DNA of 64,000 nucleotides from Mrakia gelida (GCA_024345305.1 BRON01000018.1:124001-188000), one strand, 5' to 3'; shown: positions 36,972 through 49,979, numbered from the stretch's first letter. Numbers and translations: made by a program. The notes: a model not told the origin generated them from the letters alone.

Positions 36972-39927
36972 TTATGTGAGAGCTGGGCAGAGGGACGAAG
37001 GGGAGGGCGAGGGTCAATTTCTCGAACGAACGAACGACGAGCGAGCGAGCAAGCGAGAGGAGAAGAGCGAAACGAACCGTATTTGGGTCCTCCTCCACCT
37101 TCGGGTACGGTCCAGGTGATATCCTGAGTCGGGTTCTGTGAAGATTGCGAGAGCAAGGAAGGAAAGAGTCAGTCGACGAGCACGAACGAGGGTCGAGTCG
37201 ACGAACCTTGATCGAGCAGGTCTTGCAGTGAACTGAGATCGAAGAAGAGAAGGTGGTCAGCTCGAGGTAGAAGAGACGACAGAAAGGGGAAGGGCAGAGG
37301 AGATGAAGAACGTACTGCAGTTCTGCGAGTTGATGATGAACTTCTTTCCATCGACCGCATCAGGCTCCTCCGAATCGACGTACTCGTAGACTCCAGCGGG
37401 ACAGGCACTTTGGAGGAGACCGGCGTACTCTGTAAGGAGCGAAGGAGAGGGTGAAAAGGATAGCGATGAGAATGAGCAGGGACAGGAGGTCGACGCGACG
37501 AAAAACGAAGCGAGGACGCGACGAGACTGACCTTCGACGTTGGTCTTGATGTGAGCTTCCAGCGCTCCGGGCTCCTTGGAGAGGACGAGATGGACGGGCT
37601 GGTTCTCGGCGTGGTTTGTAGCGGTGAGGTTGACGGAAGTGAGGATGTCAAACGAGATCTTGCCGTCGGGAGGAGGGTAGTCGATGGGCTTGCACTCGCT
37701 GGGAACGACAAAGCAAAACGACGACCGAAAGGTCAGCTCCAGTTCGCCTGACGACCTCCCTCGAAAGCCAAGAGATAAAATTAAAGACGAACCCAGACTT
37801 CTTCGTCGAATCGTAATCCTCGACCTTGTTCCTGAACGTCCAAGGGACTCGACCCTTGAGGAGCAAGGTGTCGACTCCAGCGTAGGCCATTCCTCCGAGG
37901 TTTCCGAGAGGGTTGTGGAAACTAGGTCGAACGTTTCGGACCTCGTTGAGCTCCTTCCAGATCCAGGAGTCCTTGACGGCGGTTTCGTAGGAGGACATGT
38001 CGATGGGAGCTTCCGAGGAGGATTCCGAGGCGAGGGTGAGTTGCTCGAAAGCGGCTTCTCCAGCGAGCATTCCTGACTTCATCGCGTTGTGAGTTCCCTT
38101 GATCTTGGGGACCTGGATGGGATCGAAGAGTGAAAGGGAAGCGAGAAAGAGAGATCAGCGAGGAAGGAACGAAGAGAGCTTGACCGTCGACGCGACAACG
38201 AGATCGAGGACGAGCTCACGTTGAGGAAACCTGACGAAGAACCGAGGAGGTCAGCTCGTAGTCGCAGAGGACATAGAGGAACAAAACGACTAACCAGCTG
38301 AGCATCCAATGAGAGCTCCTCCAGGGAAGTGAAGCTTGGGTATCGACTGAAGACCGCCTTCGTTGAGCGCTCGAGCTGAAGGGAGAAACAGACGAGCAAG
38401 GTCAGTCGCGCCTTCGACGGTAATGAAGCTGAAAAACAGAGTGACGCACCTCCGTAGGCGAGACAAGTTCCTCCCTCCAGCAGGTTCTTGTAGTAAGGGT
38501 GAAGTTTCAGACGCTGGATGAACGAGGGAGAGGGAGAGAGAACGAGATCGATCAGCGACGCGTCTCCCGACTCGAAACGAGGGACGAAGCGAACGAACCT
38601 GGAACTCCTTGTAGGGACTGAGGTAAGGGTTCGGGTAGTCGAGTCCGATCACGACACCCAAGCTGACCATGTTGTCCTCCATGTGGTAGATCCATCCTCC
38701 TCCGTAGGTCTTGTTGTCGAGAGGGTAACCCAAGGTGTGGACGACCTTTCCGGGCTGGTAGACCTCGTCCTTGACCTTCCAGACCTCCTTCAATCCCAGC
38801 CCGTAAGTCTGAGGATCACAGTTCTCCCTGAGGGAGAACTTGTTCTGAACCATCTTGGAGAGCGATCCATGAGCTCCCTCTCCGAACAGGGTGACCTTGG
38901 AGATGAAGTCCATTCCAGGTTCGTAGGAGTCCTTCATCTTGCCGTCCTTGTCGAGGCCGACGTCGTTGGTTCCTACTCCTCGAACGGATCCATCCTCGGC
39001 GTAGAGGATTCGAGCTCCAGCGAAACCAGGGTAGATCTCGACTCCCAGAGCTTCGGCTTGCTCTCCCAACCACGCTGTGACCTTCGAGAGGGAGACGATG
39101 TAGTTGCCCTTGTTGGACATCTGAGGAGGGTGAGGCATGGGGATGGAGGAGTTGGGGAAGAGCCATCGCATGGTGGAGGAGGTGGCCATTTGGTTGAGCT
39201 GAGGAAAGGAGGAGGGGAAGAGGAAAGAAAGGCGACGATGAGTTGAGCTTCGAGAGTTCGAGGAGGAAGAAGTCGGAAGAGTGCATGAGACGAAAGACCT
39301 ACAGGAGCTCCCATTTCCTTCCAGTTCGGTAACAGCTCGTCGAGAGCTTTGGTCTCGATAACAGCTCCAGACAGGATGTGAGAACCTGCGAGAAAAAGAG
39401 GAGAGAAGAGGGGGAGAAAGGGAGGGAGTGAGCTCGAGGGAAGGAGCGAAGAAGCTCAACATTTTTGAGACCGACAAGACGTCGAATCGAGCTCTCTTCT
39501 CTACCCTTAGAGCCCAAAACAGCCGAGGTACTAGACTGGAGGTGTGAAGTTCCTTCCTGATAGAGCAGGGCGATGAAAATTTGAACTCACCGACCTCAGC
39601 TCCCTTCTCAAGGACGATGACTCGTTTCTCCTCCCCTCCCCTCTCCTTCTCGAGTTGTTTTATCCGTATGGCAGCACAGAGTCCAGCAGGTCCGGCTCCA
39701 ACGATACACACATCCACCTCGTCTTCCGCTCGATCCGGAGTCAAGGATGGGAACTCGTTGGAGAGCAAGAGGGACGAGCTGAAGGCGCGACGACGATGAG
39801 CGAGGACGAGGGAGGAGGAGGAGGAGCAGGCAGGGGAGGAGGAGACGAAGGGGAAGGAAGATCGAAGGAGGACCGCTGCCGATGAAGAAGAGCGACTCGT
39901 TGGGCGAAGTCGTCGAAGGGCGAGCAT
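36972..39927 (-). CDS. ETFDH: Electron transfer flavoprotein-ubiquinone oxidoreductase, mitochondrial
   Basis: The enzyme passes electrons from fatty-acid and amino-acid dehydrogenases (via ETF) to ubiquinone at the inner mitochondrial membrane. The FAD-binding CIVGAGPAGLCAAIRI is near residue 65. Other family blocks are GNYIVSLSKVTAWLGEQAEALG, GYPLDNKTYGGGWIYHMEDN and SLGVVIGLDYPNPYLSPY. The 4Fe-4S cluster segment is SQNCIHCKTCSIK, split by an intron after NC. The C-terminus NPTQDITWTVPEGGGGPKY is followed by an intron and ALT then stop. The ATG at 39927 gives an Arg/Ser-rich presequence (MLALRRLRPTSRSSSS). It lies 2 nt after a probable acceptor (CCTCCTCAG), so a 5' UTR intron with donor GTGAGCTCC near 40007 is likely. 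An upstream ATG at 40099 is out of frame after that splice. Confidence 0.93.
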
Positions 39928-40919
39928 GCTGAGGAGGGGGTAGAGAGCCTGAGTTGAGTGGATGGTGAGTGTTGGAAGGGAGGAATCGGGAGGGAGGGAG
40001 CTCACCGGTTGAGCTCGAAGCGAAGGGAGGAAACCGAGGTTGTTTTTTGGGTCTCACGAGCCAATCAAACACCTCGGGAATCTCACCAGACGTCGACATT
40101 GGAAGTTTTTCGTCTCAGCTAGATGACAAGGGATCGGAACAGCTGAAAGAAAGAGGGCGCTGACTTGCTTTTTGAAACAAAAAGACGCGGAAGAGGAGTT
40201 AAGCGGTTGACTCGAGAGGTCGCACGACGCGAGAAAGATTTTACGATGAGGCCGTCCCCGCTCGTTTGACCTCGTTTCTCGCGCAGATCAACTGAAGCCA
40301 ATTCGGTCTAGTGAATCGCACTGTAGGAAGCTCTGAGATCAAGAAGGCTCTGCGAGGGAAGAAAAGGAGGATGAGCCCGCGGCCAGATCTCAACGCGTCG
40401 TTTTCGATCTCTTTTCTCCGCTTCCTCCCGCTCTTCCTTAAGTTCCTCCAGGCATGCATCGAGAACAAGTCAGCGAGCACAGCCTCCGACAAGGGTTTCG
40501 GTGTTCTGTGGTGGGTTCGGTCGAGCGTAGAGCGTCGAGCTCTAAGCTGTCGTCGGTCGAGCAAGTACTGTCGATTGTAGCTCGTCGACCTTCTCGCCTT
40601 GATGAACCTTCCGAGGCCCTTCTAGCGATGTCAGAGATCAGTTGAGTTCTTTCGGAAGTCTTTTTACAGTCCTAGCTCGGTTGGGGATCTCCCTCAAGCG
40701 AACTCAAAAGCAAACGCGCGCACAACGACGACGCGCTCGTCGCCTCGCCTCGCCTCTCACTCGACTCGACTCGAAGAGGAAAAGAGAACTCGTTCATGCA
40801 TCAAAAGAAGAGAGAGAAATAAAAGAAGAGAAGACCTCAAGTAAACCTAGTCAAAAGGGAGGGTAGAGGAAAATCGAGCAGACAGACGGGCAAAATCATC
40901 CAAACGAACGCGACCGACT
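39928..40919. other. Spacer: ETFDH promoter/leader and coronin 3' flank
   Basis: This segment contains a probable ETFDH 5' UTR exon and intron near its left end (39.93-40.1 kb). The rest, about 0.8 kb, has no recognisable gene. Confidence 0.4.
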
Positions 40920-43900
40920 CTACTGGTCGAGGGTAGCAAGCTGCCTAGCGATCTTCTGAGCGTTGGACTTCATGGTCTCGACTGTCGCAACCAAATCCCA
41001 ACACAGAAAAAGAAAACAACGCGGCGAGGTCAGCGTCGAGAACGAGAAAATCGAGGTCGGAGGGGATGCAAGTGAGATTGGACGAACCCTGCAACTCCAA
41101 ATGACGGATCTTCGCGTTGGCGGCTCGAACCTCCTCGGTGAGACCAGCGTTCTCTTTACGGAGCTGATTGTTTCGAACGGACGAGGAACGAGCTGCGGGT
41201 CAGTCGTCGTCGAACCCATCGCGTCGAGAACCAAACCTCGAACTCACAGTCTCCTTCTCCTCGTCCCCCGCGCCACCTGCTCCATTCGACGGAGCAGCCT
41301 TGACCACCGGCTCCTCTTCCTTCTCGCTATCCTCCTCCTCGTCCTTGATCTCGAGATCCTCCATCTTGGGGAGGTCCTCCTTGACGGCAGCAGCCGCGAC
41401 TGGCGCTGGTGCGGGAGTGGGAGCAGGAGCCGGGGTGGGTGCGGGAGCTGGAGCTGGGGTAGGGGTGGGGAGGGAAGGAGGAGCGGTTGCGCTCTTGATT
41501 GGGGTGGGGAGGGAGGAGCTAGTGGGCGAGGGAGCAGACGCGGGAGCGACGGAGGTGGCTCCATCCTCCAGGGAGACGAGCAGAGGCTGAGCGGTCTTTC
41601 CTCCGAACCATTCCGAGGCGGTGAGGGCTGCTTCGGAGGAGAGAGCTGGAGGGAAGATATCGGCCTGAGAACCAGATCGACAACGAAAAGGGGAGGAGAG
41701 ACGAGTCAGTTCTCGAGCAACGGACGCGTCGAACACACACAAGCCAAGGGAAGGAAGGAAGGTGGGCTGACCTGGAAGTTATCCGCCTTCCTAGGCACGA
41801 TGAATCCCAAAGGCTCCAAGGTGCTTCCACTGAGCTTGAAAGCTCGAGCAACCTCGTTCTCGGAGGTCTCGAGAGCTCGTCGAGGAAGGAAGCTCATTCC
41901 TCTTTGAGCGTGAGCGGATCCGTGCTCGGAGAGAGGGAAGAGGTTGTCCTCCTCTCGAGAGTACTCGTAGAATCGGATGTTTCCTGTGGAGGAATGAAAG
42001 TGACGAGAAAGTCAGACTCAAACGGAAGGAAGGAGAGGATGGGATGGTGAAGGGACGAACCGTCTCCCTTTCCGGCGAGGAAGAGCTGAAGGAGGAGCGA
42101 GAAGGTCAGCTTTCGTTTCGATGGAGAGCGAGGTGAGGGAAGGGCACGGGGAGACTCACCAGATCGTTGGCTTCCGAGTAGAAAGGCATGACGACTCCGG
42201 AAGACTGAAAGAAGGACGATCATCGAGTCAGCGAGGGAAACGAGAGGGAGGATCGAACGAAGCTCAACAACTCACCTGATCGAGCGTCAGTCCTCGAACC
42301 TCAGTCAACCCTCCAGTCTCCCAGATCTTGACCTGTCGATCCGACGTCTTGCTGACTGTGAGATCGATAATCAACGGTGAAGAAAGACGTTCGTCAGCAA
42401 GGGTCGAAGAAGGAAGGAAGAACGAGACGCGTCGAAACTCACATCCAGTCGTGACGATTCGGTCGTGGACTCCTAACCAAGCCACCCTAGATCCCTTGAC
42501 TCCAGCGTGTCCATCGGTGATTCTGATGGGAGCGGTTCCAGCTCGAGGATCGAAGAGACGAAGCTTTTTGTCTCGAGAGGTCTGATCAAACACGAAACGA
42601 AGGGGAGTTGAAGGTCAGCTCGAGCCCACGTCTCCCTCGCTTTCTCGTCCTCCTCATATCCAGCCGCAGGACCACTAAAACGAGAAAGCGGGAAGGTGTT
42701 AACGTACAGTGGCGAGCAAGGTTCCATTCAAGTTCCAAGCGAGACCCTGGATCGAATCTCCATGAGCCTCGAGCGAGATCTGAGGAGCCGAGGTGTGGGT
42801 GATGTCCCAGAGTCGAACGACGTGATCTCCCGATGCCGAAGCGAGAACATTGGAGGCAGTAGGGTGGAAGAGAACCTGTCCGACTTTCCTACGAGGTTGA
42901 AACAGCAGCAGCGCAAGGAAGCAAGGGGAGGAAAGGGGGAGGGTCAGCTCTGAGGCCTCGCCCTCCGCCGACGATCCACACACAACGGCTCCAGTGCAAG
43001 ATGTGGTAGCAAGGGATGGATATTTGACTAACCTTCCTCCAGCACTCATCTTCTCCTCAGGCTCCCAGTCCTTCGCGACGAACCCATCGTCGCTCCATCC
43101 CTCGAAGTCGGAAGCTTGGACCTTCCAGATCAAGACCTTTCCATCCTCGCCTCCTGACGCAACGACGGAATCGTCAAAGGGGGACCAGTTGGTGCTGAGA
43201 AACGTTAAGCAAAGAGAGGAGTCAGCGACGAAAGTGACAAGACAACCTAACGAGAGAGAGGGGAAAGGAGGGGAAGGCGAAGCTCACTCGAGGCTGTTCG
43301 TCCAAAGGGAGTTCAAGGTCAGCTCTTCTTCTTCTTTTCCGCTCGTTCGAATCAAGAGATAGGTGATCATCGAACTCACACAGGAGCCGAATGACCCCTA
43401 CAAAGCGGCAGCACGTCCGGAAGTTTTGAAGCGACTGAGCCTCCTTTGGCTGAGGTTGTTGAGCTGAAGGGAGTTGCGATGGGAAGGATGGCGAACGCTC
43501 CTCCTCCGGCCACTTGCCAGTTCACACTCAGGTAAGTCTACAGAGTGCCGAGAGGAGAGGGAGAGGGTGAAGGTGAGTGGGAGGGAGTTGGGAAGCGAAA
43601 GAAGAGAGAGGTCAGCTCGAGTCGAGCGAGGCGAGGAGGGAGGGAAGGAAACGAGGGGACAGGAGGGAGGACAAGGGCTCTCGTCTCCCTCCTTTGCTCC
43701 CTCCTTTCTATCAGGGAAGAGAGAGACTCACTCCTCCAGCAGCCATCATGTTGGTATCCCAAGCACTGTTGGAGACCTGTTTACCCAAAACAAAATCAAA
43801 CGCAAACGCGTGAGGATCAGCTTCTCGTTCCCATCTCGTTCGTTCGTTCAAGCTCGTTCCCTTCCTTCCTTCGTTCCCTCTCTCTCCCTCTCTCGCCCCC

Positions 43901-44117
43901 TCTCGTACTCATCCGCAGAGAAAGAGCAAGGATCACGTACCTTCACGTTCTCATAAGTGTTCTCCTTCTTGACCTTCTCGGCGTATACATGTCTGGTTGA
44001 TCGAGCGCGAAACGAAGGGAGGGGGAGAGGGCCGTCAGCTCGGACGAGCGAGATGGATGGGATGGGAATGGACAAGAGCACGCACCTGTATTTCGATTGA
44101 CGCATAAATCGTGACAT
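40920..44117 (-). CDS. CRN1: Coronin, actin-binding WD-repeat protein
   Basis: Coronins bind F-actin and regulate Arp2/3 and cofilin. The start MSRFMRQSKYR splices to HVYAEKVKKENTYENVKVS, the coronin N-terminal signature. WD repeats follow, for example VLFHPTASNVLASASGDHVVRLWD and AWNLNGTLLATTSRDKKLRLFDPR. Conserved DUF1900 region blocks are DGNIRFYEYS, RGMSFLPRRAL and FIVPRKADNFQADIFPPA. After the propeller comes a unique region rich in Pro/Ala/Thr (PAPAPTPAPAPTPAPAP) and then acid. The C-terminal coiled coil LRKENAGLTEEVRAANAKIRHLELQ ends ARQLATLDQ. Length is about 550-600 residues, normal for a short-type coronin. It contains many short introns. Confidence 0.93.
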
Positions 44118-44411
44118 CGTGGAAGAGTCTGTTGGATGAGGGGTGGAGGGAGAAGGTGAGGATTGCTGGAATGCAGTTGAGGGAGAGGGGGGAGGGAGAC
44201 GAGCGAGACGAGATTGAGCTGGCGTGGGCCATCGTTTCGAGAGGAGAGGAGGGCGGGTCGACTCTCGGTCGTCGCGTCGTTTCAGCTCGTCTCTCCTTGG
44301 TAGAGTCTCTGGGGCCCATGGTTCAGTTTTGGATAGATAGTTTCGACTCTAGTTAATAGGTGGTACGTGGGTAAAAAGACGATTCCAAGATGAGAGAGAG
44401 ATAGCAAAAGT

Positions 44412-46868
44412 CTAAGGTTCGACAACGTCGGCAGCAGACTCCTTGACGACGACCTTGACTTTCGATGCCGCTGCTGGTGCAGAGGATGGAGGGTCCAGGA
44501 GTTCTTTCGGCGTCGTAGCTTTGTGTTGGGCGAGGAACTGAGGACGACGAGTGGGAGGATCGAGAGTCAGCGAACGAGACGCGAAGGACGACGAGGGAAG
44601 TGGAGATGAACGAACCTCCTGAGCTCCTTCGTTAAACCCAGAGATCTTGCGACACTGTCGAAGGAGAGGTTTGGCTCGAGCTGAGTGGATGCCTTCGGCG
44701 GATTGGAGGAACTGGACGAGGTAACTGAGAAGATAGAGGAAGGTGAGGATCAGCGTCGACGAGAAAGGGAGAGAGAGGGAGGGAAGAGGGACGAACCGGT
44801 AGCAGAGTTCTGCTCGGAAGTTGATGTAGAGGGTCCGGTTGTATTTCCGCTGTTCGAAGTGAAGCAGAAGGACGAGGTGTCAGCGATTCGAGAGGAGGGA
44901 GAGGGAGAAACGAGGAACGACGCGACGAGACAGGCTCGCTCCTGCTCCAGCTCGACCTCGATAACCATCGTCCCGAGATCTCGATGCGAGGGATGCGGAG
45001 CAGAAAAAAACCAGAACTCACCTCGTGCGCTCTCGTCTTCTCAGCGTAAGGGTGAGATCGATGAACGACCCATTCCCCTCCCATCACGTAGAACTCGATC
45101 CCGCTCAGGTGCATTTCGTACAGGAGAGCAGCCTTGTTTCCTCCGTATCCAATAAATCGCTCGTCCGCGAAGGGAGGTCTGTGTGAAGCGGTAGAGGGCG
45201 AGAGAAGCAAGAGCGTCAGTTCGATCGTTCGGACCGCGGGCGACAAGGGAAAGGAACGAAAGACTCACCCGACCCTCGGGTAGATCACGTAGGGCTCGTA
45301 GGCGTGCTGGTAAGAGGTGACTCGGTAGAGATCTGTTGTGTCCGAGGCGTAGAACTGAGTGTAGTTGGTGCCTAGTCGAGGAAGAAGGAAGGAAGGTCAG
45401 CTCGCGTTCGAGCCAGAGCGGTTCCAGTAGGGGCGTGAAAGACTCACTTGAATGACCTGGAAGCCATGAGCGATGGAAGGAATCGATCTTCCCGTTCTCG
45501 ACGAGGCGAAGAAGTTCCTAAACGAAAGAAGAAACAGAGTGAGAGAAGGTCAGTCGTCCCGTCGCGTCTTGAGCCACGTCGCTGGGCGGCTCGCAGCTGC
45601 GAGGTCGCGAGTGATTTGATGCTCACCTCCTTATCCTTCGGGAACGTATCGGCGTCCATCCCATCCTCCTGAACCGTGTACTCGAATGCAGGAAGCACCA
45701 ATGCTGCCTGACCCGTTCTTAGCAAAGTCTTGAGCTCGCCCGCTCCCTCGCCTTGAATCCGGTTCCTAAAGCTTGCGAGTAGGACGAAGTCGACGTCAAG
45801 TAAGAGGACGAATTCTGTCCTGGCGAATAGACGAGCGACGTTTCGAAGGAGGTTGAACTGTCGAGGATGAGGGGAGACGACGAGGTGGATGTCGAGGTAG
45901 AGGGACAGGAGGGGATGCTCTGTGTAGAGGGCTTGAAGGGAGGCGAGGAGATCGTCTGGCGCTGGGGAAAGTGGGACGTAGAGGGCTGCCGAGACTGGAC
46001 CTGAGTGGGTGGAAAGCAAAGGAGGGGTGAGCTTCGCGAACGAAAGTCGAGACGGACGCTCTCCCTTTCTTCATCGCCTTCCTCGTCGTCGTTACAGTCG
46101 TTTGCGGACTCGATCGAACATTCCTCCAGGACACTGAGAGTAATTGAAGGATAGAACGAGGTGGGAGGAGATGGACTGACCTCTATACCGCTCTACGAGA
46201 GTCACCAACGCGTCGTAGCGATCCGGCGTGAACAACGTTGTAACGGTGATGTCCTCCTCGTCGAAGCCGTTCCCTTCTGGACCACTCGCTCGGAGGAAGA
46301 AGGGGACGATCTGCATGGGATGGAGGGCCTTGCCGAAGATCTTGGAGTAGAGGGAGGAGGTTGCGAGGTGGAAGAAGGAGGAGTCGCTGATGTGAGGGAG
46401 CTGAATCGAAGAGATGCTTCGCGGGAAGTTGGTGTTCCAAGGGAGGGGGTCCGACTGCGATGGGACGTGACCTGTCGAGAGATGGTTGGATAGGGAGGAT
46501 GGTAGGAGGGATTTGGACATGTCCTTGAGTAGACTTTCCGTGTATGGATCGTCTCCCGCTTCGCTCCATCCTTGAGACCAGCTCACTCCTGCAGCGAGTC
46601 CTCCCCTCAGCCCTCCTGGACCTCCTCCCCTACTCGTCCGTGATGAGCTTGACGGTCCTAGAATCCTGATAGTCGAATCGAGCACTGCGAAGACGACGTA
46701 GAGGACGAGAAGCCACCTCCCGAGCTTCCATAGGCGAGGAACGAAAGCTCGACCAAAGAGGGAGGAAGGAGGGTTGAGCGGGGAGGGGAAGAGCGAGGAG
46801 GAGGCCTCCGTTCGATCCGAGTTTTTGCGGCTCGTCCGTGGCGACGAAGCAGAGGAAGAAGGGAGCAT
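44412..46868 (-). CDS. Type II membrane glycosyltransferase, LARGE / GT49-like
   Basis: A cytosolic Ser/Pro-rich N-terminus (MLPSSSASSPRTSRKN) precedes one membrane anchor (LGRWLLVLYVVFAVLDSTI, about residues 50-68). The catalytic domain has TTLFTPDRYDALVTLVERY, an acceptor/donor region with the DxD motif in EFVLLLDVDFVLLASFRNR, and GNKAALLYEMHLSGIEFYVMGG with WVVHRSHPYAEKTRAHE near the end. This order matches the dystroglycan-type LARGE/B4GAT1 (GT49) family, which in animals adds glucuronate or xylose in the Golgi. The fungal substrate is unknown. The C-terminus is Ala/Lys/Val-rich (KVKVVVKESAADVVEP). The start ATG directly precedes the anchor-containing exon. Introns are short and regular. 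Confidence 0.82.
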
Positions 46869-47277
46869 AAGGGAGGTGGAGGGAGGGATGAGAACGAGAC
46901 TCGCCGAGCTCTATGAACGAAGGTGGTGGGTTGGAGGAAGGAAGGAAGGAGAAGAAGGTTCGGGCTGAAGGAAGGTGAAAGCTCGCACTCCTCCCTTCCC
47001 TCCTCCGGATTCGCAGCGTCACGTCGCATCGACTCTCTCAACTACGATGCTGATCGCAAAGGCTGATTCTCAATCAAGAAGCTTTGCCGATGATCTTCTT
47101 TCGGACTCAAGACTGAAATCATCCGAAGGCGTCCTCACAGCCTTCAGATAACCAACCTTCGATCAGCTGAGGTCGGAGGGACGAGGGCGAGGAGGGAGCT
47201 GAGTTTTGTTCGCTTCTCGTCCAAGACTCTCTCTACCTCCCAACCACATCCTTCTCGTCTCTCTTACACCTCTCGAC
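46869..47277. promoter_or_regulatory. Divergent promoter, GT49-like / surface protein
   Basis: This 409 bp spacer separates two divergent start codons. It is CT-rich just before the ATG at 47278. No specific element was recognised. Confidence 0.35.
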
Positions 47278-49494
47278 ATGGCTCAGTGCTTCACCAATCC
47301 GACTCTCACTCTTTTCGGTACGACCGTCTTCCCAGGAGAGGCAGGAAGTCCCACCTACTCGACCTCGGTTCGTCCCTCTCGTCTCCCTCCCTCCCGTCTC
47401 CATCAGGCTCTCTTCCTTCCAACCTTCCCTCTTCCCCTTCTCTCTCCCATCATCTCCTCCGTACTGATCGCCTGCTCTCTTGCTCTTCGCAGACCCACTA
47501 CGTGACCGTCGAAGGGACTCCGATACCCTACGAAACTTCGGTTCGTTTCTCGTTGGTCTCACTCGTTCAAGGGATCAAACAGCCTCGAGCTCACCTTTCT
47601 CCCCTTCCAGACATGCATCGGAGGATACAAGGGAGGCTACACAGGTTCGTGCTCTGATGTGTACGTCTAGACTGTCCAACAGCAGGCTTGAAGCTGACTT
47701 CCAACCTTGTTTTCCTTTCCGTTCCCCGTTCCTTGCCTCCTTTCTCCCTCTCCCCCTTTCCCTTCCGAACCACTTTCAGATGCGTGTTCCTACTACAGTA
47801 CTTATACCACCTACAGTACAGGCGTAAGTTTAAGATCATTCTTCCTTGTGGAGTTCTTTCTTCTCGCTGACGCCTTCGCCGTCCTCCGTCTCTTCTCTCT
47901 CTCGACAGCTTCCAACGACCTCAACACTCTACGACGTGAGTTCCCCCTGACCCCCTTGTCCTTCTTCTACTATCTCGTCTCGACTTCTCATCTCGTCCTC
48001 TCAATTCACGAGGAGCGCATACGATCTCATCACCTTTCCCACTTCGTTCAAACGCCTTTTCTCTGCCTCAGGTCGTCACCATCGCTCCAGAAGCAGGAAG
48101 CAGCATCACTTCTACCTTCCCAACCGAAACTCGATACACCACTAGCTGTACCACGACTCCTGATTCGGGAACTACTCCGTGAGCAGTTCTATTCTTCGAA
48201 AGTTCGGCGCGTCCCCTCTCGCTGATTCGCCTCTCGTCTGCGCTCTCGAACTGCAGAGCCACCCCTACAACCCCTCAACCTGCCATCACCCCTACCCCTC
48301 CTCCTTCAGTCGCCACTCCTAGCACTGTCGTCAGCGTCGGAGTCAGCAGCAACCCCGTCACCATCACCAACTCCAACGGAGTCGTCTCGGTTTCCGTCGT
48401 TTGTTCTCTCTTTCCGATCCCCTTCCCTTGTCGCGATTCTCACTAACTTTCTCTTTTGAACCTCGCTCAAATTCAGCAAATTCAAAGCGTCTCAGTCCTC
48501 TTCACCTCCAACGTTGCAGCAGCAGCAACAGGAATCTCAGCCTTGAACGCCAACCACTCTTCTTCCCCTTCCATTGGGTTCGTTCTCGCCCTCTCGTCCC
48601 GTCTTCTCCTTCCACCTGCATGCGCACTCAATCAACTGACCTCGACCTCTTCTCTCCTGTAGTCCTATCGTGGGAGGAGTCGTCGGAGGTCTCGCGTTCC
48701 TCGGCACCATCTTCGCTCTCGTCTTCTTCCTGCGACGAAAGAACAAGAACAGCCGAGACGACGACGACTACACCTACGACGACGGATACGGGACCGTCAG
48801 AAGAAACAGTGATAGAGGAGATAAGTGAGCCTTCCGCCGTCCTTTCCTGGCTTCGTCGGTCGCTCGTCCTCCAGGGGTTCAATCGACGCGTCGAACTCAC
48901 TCTCCCCTCCCTTTGTCCCTCCCCTTACCCAGAGTCGAACGCAAACGGATGGACCTCGCCGAAGAAGATCCCAACCCCGGATTCGTCCAGCCTTTCACTG
49001 TCAGTTCGTTTCTCTCTCTCCCTCTCCCAATCTCGTCCCTCTTCCCTGGCGCGTCCCTGATCCCTGACCTCGTCCTCGCTTCCCTTTTTTTCACACAGTA
49101 CACCGACTCCTCCACGCCCCAAAACCAGCACCACACCTACCCCTCTCAAGGACCCAACTCCTTCTCCTCCTACTCACCCGTCCCGACCTCCTCCTCTCCT
49201 CCTCCTCACAACGACTTCGGACACAACAACCCATCCTTCGCCGCCGCTGGAGCAACTTACTCTCAAAGTCAACCCCAACCTCGCTCCCCTCCCTCTTCTT
49301 CAACCATGACCTCCGCTCAAGCCAAATCCCTCGAAGCTCAGCAGGGTCGAAGTCGAAGTGCAGGAGGAGGAAGCTCATCCGGTAGAGCGTTTGGGGCTGG
49401 GAGCGAGGAAGAGGAAGAGGTGGTCGTTCACGAAGATGCAGGACCGGCCAACAACAGGGTTGATTTGCCTCCTGTTTATGTTGATAGGTCGTAG
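47278..49494 (+). CDS. Single-pass Ser/Thr/Pro-rich membrane protein, Mid2/Wsc-like architecture
   Basis: I do not recognise the family. The spliced protein has a Cys- and Tyr-rich N-terminal part made of short exons (GTTVFPGEAGSPTYSTS, CIGGYKGGYT, CSYYSTYTTYSTG). A Thr/Pro/Ser/Val-rich stalk (TPTTPQPAITPTPPPSVATP) follows. One membrane helix PIVGGVVGGLAFLGTIFALVFF is followed by Arg/Lys stop-transfer residues (LRRKNKNSRDDDDY). The cytosolic tail of about 160 residues is Ser/Pro/Gln-rich with an acidic end (SEEEEEVVVHED). This layout is that of fungal wall-stress sensors. There is no obvious signal peptide after the first ATG (MAQCFTNPTLTLFG), so an upstream exon may be missing or the helix acts as anchor. 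Donors are mostly GTTCGT. Confidence 0.7.
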
Positions 49495-49979
49495 TGTAGC
49501 ATCCGGTTCGCTTTTCTCGTTTCGTTTTGGTTTTGGGTTCCGACGACTCGCGCGCGTCGTCGTGGTTTTGCTTTCCTTTTCGTTTTGCTTCTTCCCTTTC
49601 TCTTGTCGGTTTCTTGATTCACTCTGGACACTGCTCTCGCACTCTCTCTCTGGACCTCGCCACTTGTTGTTTTCTCCTCTCCCCTCTCGAACCTACAACC
49701 CATCACTATCGAATGCACCCTCTCCCTCTCTCTCCTCCCTCTCTTCTTTCACCACGACCCAAAATTATTACACGAAGCAGACGAGCCTCACCCACCCACC
49801 CACCACCTCTGTTCTTTAATATTTGGTTTGAGCGAGATAGAGATAGAGTACAGGAGCTACTACAAGAAACGAGAAAACGAGAAAGAGAAACGAGAAACGA
49901 CGAACGAGCACCTGCACCTGTCCCCAACCCGCCCACGCGAACCTCCTCTAAGGTGAACGGAAACTAAGGGAAGATTAAA
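49495..49979. other. Convergent 3' spacer
   Basis: This 485 bp segment lies between the surface-protein stop and the NAB2 stop. It is T-rich then A-rich and probably holds both 3' untranslated regions. No gene was recognised. Confidence 0.4.

Noticed and set aside
40005..40099. ETFDH starting at 40005 or 40099
   Set aside because: 40005 is a GTG within a likely intron. The ATG at 40099 is out of frame with ETFDH after splicing.
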